A stretch of DNA of 64,000 nucleotides from Xanthomonas massiliensis. Its GTDB lineage: Bacteria > Pseudomonadota > Gammaproteobacteria > Xanthomonadales > Xanthomonadaceae. Each line of letters starts with the position of its first letter. Position 1 is the stretch's first letter. The notes under the pieces are model-generated. The model ran no database searches. It saw only the letters and a program-made list of their open reading frames with translations, and was not told the DNA's origin. The translations under genes were made by a program, and so were the position numbers. This document shows, one piece after another, positions 1 through 6,929 of the stretch. The stretch covers positions 248,001 to 312,000 of the forward strand of contig NZ_FCOY01000006.1 of the NCBI RefSeq assembly GCF_900018785.1. The letters run 5' to 3'.

Positions 1-1415
1 ACCTGCACGAGGCGCTGGAGCGCTTCGGCCCGGACATCGTGCTTTCCGACCTGAGCATGCCCGGCTTCTCCGGCTACGAGGCGCTGGCGATGGTGCGCGA
101 TCGCCATCCGCCGGTGCCCTTCATCTTCGTGTCCGGCACCATGGGCGAGGAGACCGCGGTCGAGGCGCTGCGCGAGGGCGCGGCCGACTACATCATCAAG
201 CACAATCCGACCCGGCTGCCGTCGGCGGTGGCGCGCGCGATCCGCGAGGTCCGCAACGAGGTCGAGCGCCAGCGCGTGGAGCGCGAGCTGATCCGTGCCC
301 AGCGCCTGGAAAGCATGGCGCTGCTGGCTGCCGGGCTGAGCCACGACCTGCGCAACATCCTGCAGCCGCTGCTGATCGTGCCGGACCTGCTCAAGAGCCG
401 GTCCGACGATCCGCAGCTGCGCCAGCTCGCCAACGTGATCGCCGAATGCGGCCGGCGCGGGCACGAGATGGCCGAGTCGATGCTGTCGTTCGTGCGCGGT
501 TCGCGCAAGGACAGCGAACGGGTGTCGGTGGCCTCGCTGTTCCAGGCAGTGCAGCTGCTGCTGGGCAGCAGCGTACCGCGCGGCGTGCAGTTGCACCTGG
601 ACGTACCCGATGGCGACCTGGCCGTGCAGGCCAACTACACCGAGCTGCAGCAATGCCTGCTCAACCTCGGCCTGAACGCCATCCAGGCCATGCCCGAGGG
701 CGGCGAGCTGACCCTCGGTGCGGTGGCGGCGGTGGACCAGGACGGCAACGACGCGGTGTGCTTCAGCGTCATCGACACCGGCATCGGCATGAGCCCGCAG
801 ACCCTGCAGCGCCTGTTCACGCCGTTCTTCACCACCAAGCCCGACGGCACCGGGCTGGGCCTGAGCTCGTGCAAGCGCATCATCGAGTCCTATGGCGGGC
901 GCATGGAGGTGTACAGCGAGCCGGGCAAGGGCACGCGCTTCGACATGTTCCTGCCGGAGCAGCCGGCCACCGGTCCGGTGGAGGAATTCACGCCGGTGCC
1001 GTTCGGCAACGGCCAGCGCATCCTGGTGGTCGACGGCGAGGCCACGCGGCTGTCGCTGCTGGGCAACGCGCTGTCAAGCCAGGGCTACCGCCCGTTGCTG
1101 GCAGGGGACGGGGCGGCCGCGCTGCGCCACGTGCGCAAGGACGACCTGCCCGACCTGATGATCGTCGATGCCGACATCATCCTGCTGTCGGCGGTGAGCC
1201 TGCTGCTGACCGTGGCGGAAATGGGCTACCGCGGTCCGGCCATCGTGCTCGAGGACGTGGGCGCGCCGCTGCAGCGCGAGCACCTGCCCGACGACATCGC
1301 CGTGCACGTGCTGACCAAGCCGCTGGAGATGCGCCGGGTGTTCCGCGCGGTCGGCGACACGCTGGCGCCGGCCGCGAGCCAGGCGGCGCCGCGCGTGCGC
1401 GACACGGTGGACTGA
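1..1415 (+). CDS. Hybrid sensor histidine kinase with N- and C-terminal receiver domains (5' end missing)
   Basis: The reading frame is open to the left edge, so the start lies outside the window. What is visible begins inside a receiver domain: the phospho-acceptor Asp is in LSDLSMPG and the conserved Lys in YIIKHN. A short helical linker follows, then a HisKA box (LSHDLRNILQPLL), and a HATPase_c domain with an N box (LGLNAIQAMPEGG), DTGIGM and TGLGLSSC. The C-terminus is a second receiver-like domain with VVDGE, IVDAD and LTKP. No membrane segment is visible, so this looks like a cytosolic REC-kinase-REC protein acting in a phosphorelay. The last receiver has VVDGE rather than the usual DDE acidic cluster, so its phosphorylation is uncertain. 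The input signal is unknown. folK begins 18 bp downstream. Confidence 0.9.
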   Translation, partial: LHEALERFGPDIVLSDLSMPGFSGYEALAMVRDRHPPVPFIFVSGTMGEETAVEALREGAADYIIKHNPTRLPSAVARAIREVRNEVERQRVERELIRAQRLESMALLAAGLSHDLRNILQPLLIVPDLLKSRSDDPQLRQLANVIAECGRRGHEMAESMLSFVRGSRKDSERVSVASLFQAVQLLLGSSVPRGVQLHLDVPDGDLAVQANYTELQQCLLNLGLNAIQAMPEGGELTLGAVAAVDQDGNDAVCFSVIDTGIGMSPQTLQRLFTPFFTTKPDGTGLGLSSCKRIIESYGGRMEVYSEPGKGTRFDMFLPEQPATGPVEEFTPVPFGNGQRILVVDGEATRLSLLGNALSSQGYRPLLAGDGAAALRHVRKDDLPDLMIVDADIILLSAVSLLLTVAEMGYRGPAIVLEDVGAPLQREHLPDDIAVHVLTKPLEMRRVFRAVGDTLAPAASQAAPRVRDTVD

Positions 1416-1433
1416 GCCGCCGCGAGACGGGCC

Positions 1434-1922
1434 ATGGTCGATGTCATCCTCAGCCTGGGCAGCAACCTGCAGCCGGCGCACCACCTGGGGCGCGCGGTGC
1501 AGGCCCTGCGCCAGCGCTTCGGCCCGGTCACCGCGTCGAGCGCCTACCGCACCGCCGCCGTCGGGTTCGACGGCCCGGACTTCGTCAACAACGCCGTCGC
1601 CCTGCATACCGGGCTGGACGTGCAGGCCCTGGATGCGTGGCTGCATGCGCTGGAGGATGCCGAAGGCCGCGACCGCAGCCAGCCGCGCTATTCCAGCCGC
1701 ACCCTGGACGTGGACATCGTGTTCTACGGCGACCGCATCATCGACGGCCCGGGCCACCTGCGCATCCCGCGGCCCGAGCTCCGCCATGCCTTCGTGCTGC
1801 GGCCGGCGGCGGAGATCGCGCCGGACTTCGTCGATCCGCTCAGCGGCCGTACGCTGGCGCAGCTGTGGCGCGCGCATCCGGATTTCGGCCGGGCCCTCGA
1901 GGTGGTCGAGCTGGCCGCGTAG
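1434..1922 (+). CDS. folK: 2-amino-4-hydroxy-6-hydroxymethyldihydropteridine diphosphokinase (HPPK)
   Basis: This is the folate biosynthesis enzyme that transfers pyrophosphate from ATP to 6-hydroxymethyl-7,8-dihydropterin, ahead of dihydropteroate synthase. The 162-residue length is normal for HPPK. The N-terminal SLGSN motif, the RYSSRTLDVDIVFYG signature (pterin and Mg-binding region) and the IPRPELRHAFVLRP segment are all present. The ATG follows a purine-rich GAGACGGG stretch. Its convergent neighbour is a pteridine reductase, so two pterin enzymes lie side by side here. The product should be cytosolic. Confidence 0.95.
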   Translation: MVDVILSLGSNLQPAHHLGRAVQALRQRFGPVTASSAYRTAAVGFDGPDFVNNAVALHTGLDVQALDAWLHALEDAEGRDRSQPRYSSRTLDVDIVFYGDRIIDGPGHLRIPRPELRHAFVLRPAAEIAPDFVDPLSGRTLAQLWRAHPDFGRALEVVELAA

Positions 1923-2035
1923 GCCGGTTGTGGCCGCCCGCCGCGACGCCGGCCCCGAGCGCCTGACTGCCGCCAGGTGCCACGGTCTGCCACCGGCCAG
2001 GCCCGAGTCCATTCCCGGCGATGGGGGAGGAAATC

Positions 2036-2773
2036 TCAGTCGAGCGAGCGGCCGCCGTCCAGCGCCAGGGTCTGGCCGGTGACGTAGCCGGCCGCGGACA
2101 GCAGCCAGCGCACCGCCTCGGCGACTTCCTCGGGACGGCCGGTGCGACGCAGCGGCGTGCGGTCGAGCGCGGCCTGCTTGGCGGCTTCGCTCTTGCCGTG
2201 CTCCGGCCACAGGATGGCGCCCGGGGCGACGGCGTTGACCCGCACCCGCGGAGCCAGTTCCAGGGCCATCGAGGCGGTCAGGCTGGCCAGTGCCGCCTTG
2301 GCCGCGCAATAGGCGGGATGCTCGCGCATCGGATGGCTGGCGTGCACGTCGGTGATGTTCACGATCGCGCCGTCGTGCTGGCGCAGGTACGGTGCCGCGG
2401 CCTGCATCAGCAGGAACGGGGCGCGGGCGTTGACCGCGAACAGCGCGTCCCACTGGTCGGCAGTGGCCTGGCCGACCGGCGTGGGGAAGAAGTTGGAGGC
2501 GTTGTTGACCAGGGCGTCGAGCCGGCCGAAGCATGCGGCGGCGCCGGCCACCAGGCCCGCCGGGGCCTGGGGCTCGCGCAGGTCGGCCAGCAGCGTGGCG
2601 GCCGAATCGGCGCGATGCGCGTTCAGCGCATCGGCCAGCTGCTGCAGCGCCTGGCCGGAGCGGTGCGCGTGCAGGACCAGGCGATAGCCGTGGGCATGCA
2701 GGTGGCGCGCGATGGCCGCGCCGATGCGATGGGCGCTGCCAGTGACCAGGGCGACGGGCGAGGCGTCGGGCAT
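2036..2773 (-). CDS. Pteridine reductase / FolM-like short-chain dehydrogenase
   Basis: A 245-residue classical SDR. The nucleotide-binding motif is TGSAHRIG; the basic residue in this turn (TGxxxRxG) is the signature of NADPH-dependent pteridine reductases and FolM-type dihydromonapterin reductases rather than generic SDRs. NNASNFFPTP, the Ser/Asp-containing NITDVHA segment and the active-site YCAAK follow, and the C-terminus has the usual TGQTLALDGGRSL. It probably reduces dihydrofolate or dihydromonapterin in the cytosol and may back up DHFR. Location next to folK supports a pterin role. The exact substrate cannot be read from sequence. It converges on folK and is divergent from the MidA-like gene. 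Confidence 0.85.
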   Translation of the reverse strand: MPDASPVALVTGSAHRIGAAIARHLHAHGYRLVLHAHRSGQALQQLADALNAHRADSAATLLADLREPQAPAGLVAGAAACFGRLDALVNNASNFFPTPVGQATADQWDALFAVNARAPFLLMQAAAPYLRQHDGAIVNITDVHASHPMREHPAYCAAKAALASLTASMALELAPRVRVNAVAPGAILWPEHGKSEAAKQAALDRTPLRRTGRPEEVAEAVRWLLSAAGYVTGQTLALDGGRSLD

Positions 2774-2828
2774 GCAGGAATCTCCGCTCGGCTATGCTGT
2801 CGGGCATTGTCCACGCTGTGCCGGTCCC

Positions 2829-4016
2829 ATGCATTCCGAGCTTCCCGTTCCCGATTTCGAGGCGCTGGCCCACAGCGACCGCCTGGCCGCCCACATCCGC
2901 GCCGAGATCATGGCCAACGGCGGCGCGCTGCCGTTCTCGCGCTTCATGGAGCTGGTCCTGTATGCGCCGGGACTGGGCTACTACAGCGCCGGCGCGCACA
3001 AGTTCGGCCAGGCCGGCGACTTCGTCACCGCGCCGGAGATCGGCCCGCTGTTCGCCGCCACGGTGGCCAACGCGGTGGCGCCGGTGCTGCGCGGGCTGGG
3101 CCCGGACTCGCGCATGCTCGAGCTCGGCGGCGGCAGCGGCGCCTTCGCCGAGGTCATGCTCAAGCGCCTGCTGGAGCTGGACGCGTTGCCGGACCGCTAC
3201 GCCATCCTCGAACCCAGCGCCGACCTGCGCCAGCGCCAGCGCGAGCGCCTGGGGCGTTCGCTGATCCCGCCGGTGTTCGAGCTGCTGGAATGGCCGGACC
3301 GGCCGTTCGAGGAAGAATGGGACGGCATGGTGTTCGCCAACGAGGTGATCGACGCATTGCCGGTCACGCGCTTTTCGCTGCGCGAGGGCGAGGTCTACGA
3401 GGAGACGGTGCGGCTGGACGGGGAGGGAGCCTTCACCCGCGGCCAGGCACCGGCGGATCCGCTGGTGAGCGCGGCGGTACGCCACCTGGAGCGCGAGCTG
3501 GGCGAGCCGTTAGCCGATGGCTACCGGTCCGAAGTGCTGCCGCAGCTGCCGTACTGGATCCAGGCGGTGGCCGGCGGCTTGCGCAATGGCGCGATGCTGT
3601 TCCTGGACTACGGCCACCCGCGCCGCGAGTTCTACCTGCCCGAGCGCAGCGATGGCACGCTGCGCGCGTTCTATCGCCACCACATGCATGCCGACGTGTA
3701 CCGCTGGCCGGGCCTGCAGGACCTGACCGCCTCGGTGGACTTCACCGCGCTGGCCGAGGCCGGCACCCATGCCGGCTTCGAGCTGGCCGGCTACTGCACC
3801 CAGTCCAGCTTCCTGCTCGGCTGCGGCATCGATGCGCTGCTGCAGGCAGCCGAGGGGCGCGCCGCCGACGAGGCCGCGCGCCTGCGCCTGCGCGGGCAGT
3901 TCAAGCAGCTGACCCTGCCCTCGGAGATGGGCGAGCGCTTCCAGGCGATGGGTTTCGTGCGCGGCGTGGACATGGACGCCGCCTTTGCCGTCGGCGACCT
4001 GACCTGGCGGCTGTGA
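2829..4016 (+). CDS. SAM-dependent methyltransferase, MidA/NDUFAF7 (DUF185) family
   Basis: A 395-residue protein of the family whose mitochondrial member methylates an arginine of a complex I subunit; the bacterial role is less certain. The N-terminus has the family segment LPFSRFMELVLYAPGLGYYS, then GDFVTAPEIGPLF, then the SAM-binding LELGGGSGAFAEVML. FANEVIDALPV and FLDYGHPRREFY are also family landmarks. The frame stays open upstream, but the ATG at 2829 is chosen because the family begins shortly before the LPFSRFM segment; no strong ribosome site is visible. The stop overlaps the GTG of the VanZ-like gene, so the two are translationally coupled. Confidence 0.85.
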   Translation: MHSELPVPDFEALAHSDRLAAHIRAEIMANGGALPFSRFMELVLYAPGLGYYSAGAHKFGQAGDFVTAPEIGPLFAATVANAVAPVLRGLGPDSRMLELGGGSGAFAEVMLKRLLELDALPDRYAILEPSADLRQRQRERLGRSLIPPVFELLEWPDRPFEEEWDGMVFANEVIDALPVTRFSLREGEVYEETVRLDGEGAFTRGQAPADPLVSAAVRHLERELGEPLADGYRSEVLPQLPYWIQAVAGGLRNGAMLFLDYGHPRREFYLPERSDGTLRAFYRHHMHADVYRWPGLQDLTASVDFTALAEAGTHAGFELAGYCTQSSFLLGCGIDALLQAAEGRAADEAARLRLRGQFKQLTLPSEMGERFQAMGFVRGVDMDAAFAVGDLTWRL

Positions 4017-4435
4017 TCCGTCCCGGTGCGGGCGCGCTGCTGCCGGTGCGGCCGTTCGCCCGGCCATGGCTGTGGGCCGGGCTGTGGTGGCTGGCGGTGG
4101 CGGCGGCGGTGGCCGTCTGCCTGCTGCCGGGGCCGGACCTGCCGCAGGTGCCCGAAGGCGGCGACAAGGTCGAGCACGTCGCCGGCTTCCTCGTGCTGAT
4201 GGCCGGCGCGGTGCAGGTGTTCGACGGCCGGCGCGGCTGGTGGCGCGCGGCGGCGCTGCTGGTGCTGCTCGGCATCGGCATCGAGATCGCGCAGGGCGCA
4301 TTCACCACCACGCGCATGGCCGACCCGATGGATGTGCTGGCCGATGCGCTGGGCATCGCCCTGGGAGCGGCCACGGCGGGCTGGCCGTGGCTGCGCGATC
4401 TGCTGTGGCGGTGGCAGCGGGCGCGACGGCGCTGA
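4013..4435 (+). CDS. VanZ-like small integral membrane protein
   Basis: A 140-residue membrane protein started by a GTG that overlaps the stop of the upstream methyltransferase (GTGA). It has about four hydrophobic segments. VanZ-family landmarks are present: KVEHVAGFLVLM, then IEIAQGAFTTTRMADPMDVLADALGIALG, with the conserved Glu-x-x-Gln, Arg and Asp residues. Resistance to teicoplanin is the role of the enterococcal namesake, but chromosomal homologues in Proteobacteria have no established function. It probably sits in the inner membrane and is made from the same transcript as the methyltransferase. Confidence 0.8.
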   Translation: MIRPGAGALLPVRPFARPWLWAGLWWLAVAAAVAVCLLPGPDLPQVPEGGDKVEHVAGFLVLMAGAVQVFDGRRGWWRAAALLVLLGIGIEIAQGAFTTTRMADPMDVLADALGIALGAATAGWPWLRDLLWRWQRARRR

Positions 4436-4439
4436 AGCG

Positions 4440-4463
4440 ACGGGCGGCCGAATGGCCGCCCGC
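4440..4463. terminator. GC-rich hairpin between convergent genes
   Basis: A perfect 9-bp stem (CGGGCGGCC with GGCCGCCCG) and a GAAT loop lie between the convergent VanZ-like and GH20 genes. There is no T tract on either side, so intrinsic termination is uncertain. It may protect 3' ends or assist termination in both directions. Confidence 0.4.
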
Positions 4464-4485
4464 CTGCGGGGACGGGGTGCCGCCC

Positions 4486-6816
4486 TCAGCGGCCGACCGG
4501 TTCCAGCGTCATCCGGTCCAGCACCCACATCGTCGGCCGGGTGTCGCCGCTGAAGCTCACGCACAGGTCGTGGCGGCCGGCGAGCGCGGCCGGCAGCGGC
4601 ACGTCGAGCGTGGCGAAACCGTCGGCACCGGGCTCGGCCGGCAGCGGCACGCGCGCCAGCGGTTCGCCGGTGCACGCGTCGGCGCGCAGCAGCAGCTCGC
4701 CGTGCGCCGTGGTGGCCGGCTCGAAGGTGCGTGCCGGTTCGTCGTGGGCCAGCTGGAAGTAGTAGGGGATGCGCCCGGCGCGCACGCGCAGCGCCGCGAT
4801 GCCGTCCAGGTCGGCCTGCTTCCACGCCCAGCACGGCTTGAAGATGTCGGCGTTGAAGATGGCGCGATCGCCCTCGCGCGGGCCGTCGTCCTCCAGCCGC
4901 AGCACCAGCGTGCCGCTGCCGGGGCAGGTGGACAGCCGCTGGCTGTCGCGTTCGAGCAGGGCGGCGGCGTCGACGCGGAACGTGCGCGGCGCATCGAGCG
5001 CGCGGCCGTCGGCGAAGGCCGCTGCGCTCAGCGTGGCGGGCAGGCGCAGCGCCAGCGGCGCGGCGTAGGTCGGCGATGCCGGCGTCGGCACGTTCCCGTC
5101 GAGCGTGTAATGCACCGGATAGCCGAGCGGGTTGGAGAGTGCGACCGTGGCGGTGCCGGTGGCGCGGTCGCCCTCGATCGTGGCCTTCACGTCGAACGGC
5201 GTGCGGGCGTAGCCGATGCCGAGACTGGCGTAACGCTGCAAATGGGTCGGCAAGCGCTGCAGGAAGCTGGCGTAGTCCTTGCGCTCGCGCGGGCTCCAGC
5301 CGGTCTCGGCGACCGCGGCCAGGCGCGGCAGCATCTCGTGCTGCAGGCGCGCGAAGGTGCGCGTGTGCTCGGTCCACAGGTTGGCCTGCAGGCCGAGGAT
5401 GTGCCGCCGCTGCGCCGCGTCCAGTGCCTCCGGCACCGGCTCGAACGCGTACACCTGCTGCAGCGGGATCAGTGCGGGCCGGCCCGGCGCTTCGCCCGGC
5501 AGGTCGGTCTGCAGGTAGTCCAGGTACAGCTCCGAGGACGGCGACATCACCACGTCGTGGCCCTGGCGCGCGGCCTCGATGCCGCCCTCGATGCCGCGCC
5601 AGGACATCACCGTCGCCTCGGCCGGCAGCCCGCCTTCGAGGATCTCATCCCAGCCGATCAGGCGCTTGCCGTGCGCGACCAGGGTCTTTTCCATGCGCTT
5701 GATGACGTAGCTCTGCAGCTGCGCCACGTCCTTGATGCCCAGCGCCTTCATCCGCGCCTGCACGCGCGGCGAGGCCAGCCATTGGTCCTTCACCGCCTCG
5801 TCGCCGCCGACGTGCACGTACGGGCCGGGGAACAGCGCGGCGATCTCGGTGAACACGTCCTCCAGGAAGCGCAGCGTGGATTCGTCGACGTTGAACAGGT
5901 TCGAGTTCACGCCCCATTCGTTGGACACGGCCAGCGGCTTGCCGGTGACGCCGAGCCGGGGGTAGGCGGCGATGGCGGCGGTGGCATGGCCGGGCACGTC
6001 GAACTCGGGGACGATGGTGATGTGGCGCGCGGCGGCGTAGGCGATCACCTGGCGGATCTGGGCCTGGGTGTACCAGCCGCAATACGGCACCGGCTTGCCG
6101 TCGGCGCCGATGCCGGCATCGCCGGCCGGCACGCGGCAGCCGCCGACCTCGGTCAGCTTCGGGTAGCGCGGGATCTCGATGCGCCAGCCCTGGTCGTCGG
6201 TCAGGTGCCAGTGCAGGGTGTTGAGCTTGTGCAGCGCCATGATGTCGAGCACGCGCTCGACCTCCTCGACGCTCTGGAAATGGCGGGCCGAATCGAGCAT
6301 GAAGCCGCGCCAGGCGAAGCGCGGCGCGTCCTCGATGGTGGTCGCGGCCAGCATGCGCGAGGCATCGCCGGTACCCGCCGGTGCGGCGCCGGCCAGTTGC
6401 CACAGGGTAATCGCGCCGTAGTACAGGCCACGCTCGTCGCTGGCGCGCACGCTGGTCCGGTGTGCGGCGACATGCAGCACGTAGCCTTCAGGGCCGGCGC
6501 CGGGCAGGGCGGCAGGAGCCACCAGTTCGAACACGAGACTGTCGCCGGCCGACGACGCGCCGGCGGCAACCGGCAAGCCGCTGCTGCGCATCAGCTCGGC
6601 GAACTGGGCGGCGACGCGGCCTGCCTGCGGGCTGTCTGCCACGACCCGGGTATCGCTGGACAGGACGAAATGACCCGTGCCGGCCGTGACCTTCGCAGGT
6701 TCCGGGATGACGGGCACCTCGGGTGGCGCGGCCGCGGTGGCCAATGCCGGAAGCACGAACAGCGATGCAACCCACAGCAGCGAGGTGGCCAGGGACGCGT
6801 GACGGATCGGGGCCAA
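4486..6816 (-). CDS. Secreted beta-N-acetylhexosaminidase, GH20
   Basis: A 776-residue exo-beta-N-acetylglucosaminidase expected in the periplasm or outside the cell. It begins with a signal peptide (hydrophobic core about residues 10-28, LATAAA cleavage region), then the GH20b alpha/beta domain (about 35-165) and the GH20 TIM barrel (about 168-510). The barrel has HWHLTDDQGWR, VPEFDVPGHA and the catalytic pair in YVHVGGDE (Asp339, Glu340). The roughly 250 C-terminal residues are beta-rich and of the chitobiase accessory type. The start is TTG, preceded by GGGAGAG at good spacing; no better in-frame start is near. It lies downstream of TonB receptor 1 on the same strand, separated by a strong terminator. 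It would release GlcNAc from chito-oligosaccharides or N-glycan ends. Confidence 0.92.
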   Translation of the reverse strand: MAPIRHASLATSLLWVASLFVLPALATAAAPPEVPVIPEPAKVTAGTGHFVLSSDTRVVADSPQAGRVAAQFAELMRSSGLPVAAGASSAGDSLVFELVAPAALPGAGPEGYVLHVAAHRTSVRASDERGLYYGAITLWQLAGAAPAGTGDASRMLAATTIEDAPRFAWRGFMLDSARHFQSVEEVERVLDIMALHKLNTLHWHLTDDQGWRIEIPRYPKLTEVGGCRVPAGDAGIGADGKPVPYCGWYTQAQIRQVIAYAAARHITIVPEFDVPGHATAAIAAYPRLGVTGKPLAVSNEWGVNSNLFNVDESTLRFLEDVFTEIAALFPGPYVHVGGDEAVKDQWLASPRVQARMKALGIKDVAQLQSYVIKRMEKTLVAHGKRLIGWDEILEGGLPAEATVMSWRGIEGGIEAARQGHDVVMSPSSELYLDYLQTDLPGEAPGRPALIPLQQVYAFEPVPEALDAAQRRHILGLQANLWTEHTRTFARLQHEMLPRLAAVAETGWSPRERKDYASFLQRLPTHLQRYASLGIGYARTPFDVKATIEGDRATGTATVALSNPLGYPVHYTLDGNVPTPASPTYAAPLALRLPATLSAAAFADGRALDAPRTFRVDAAALLERDSQRLSTCPGSGTLVLRLEDDGPREGDRAIFNADIFKPCWAWKQADLDGIAALRVRAGRIPYYFQLAHDEPARTFEPATTAHGELLLRADACTGEPLARVPLPAEPGADGFATLDVPLPAALAGRHDLCVSFSGDTRPTMWVLDRMTLEPVGR

Positions 6817-6840
6817 GGGTCGTCTCTCCCGGTCTGGCGT

Positions 6841-6873
6841 GAAAAGAGGCCGGCCCCGCGGGTGGGGGCCGGC
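6841..6873 (-). terminator. Rho-independent terminator after TonB receptor 1
   Basis: On the minus strand a perfect 9-bp stem (GCCGGCCCC / GGGGCCGGC, 7-nt loop) is followed directly by CTCTTTTC. It sits between the receptor gene and the GH20 gene. It should reduce read-through, so GH20 is either attenuated relative to the receptor or has its own promoter. Confidence 0.8.
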
Positions 6874-6929
6874 AACAGCATGAGCCTATGGCTGGGCGGA
6901 CCCAGCTTCTTCCCGGGCCCGCCGGGCGC

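Noticed and set aside
1074-3485. An 803-residue open frame on the minus strand.
   Set aside because: It runs across the kinase 3' end, folK, the pteridine reductase and the MidA-like gene, and its Arg/Ala/His-rich text is the typical shadow of GC-rich genes.
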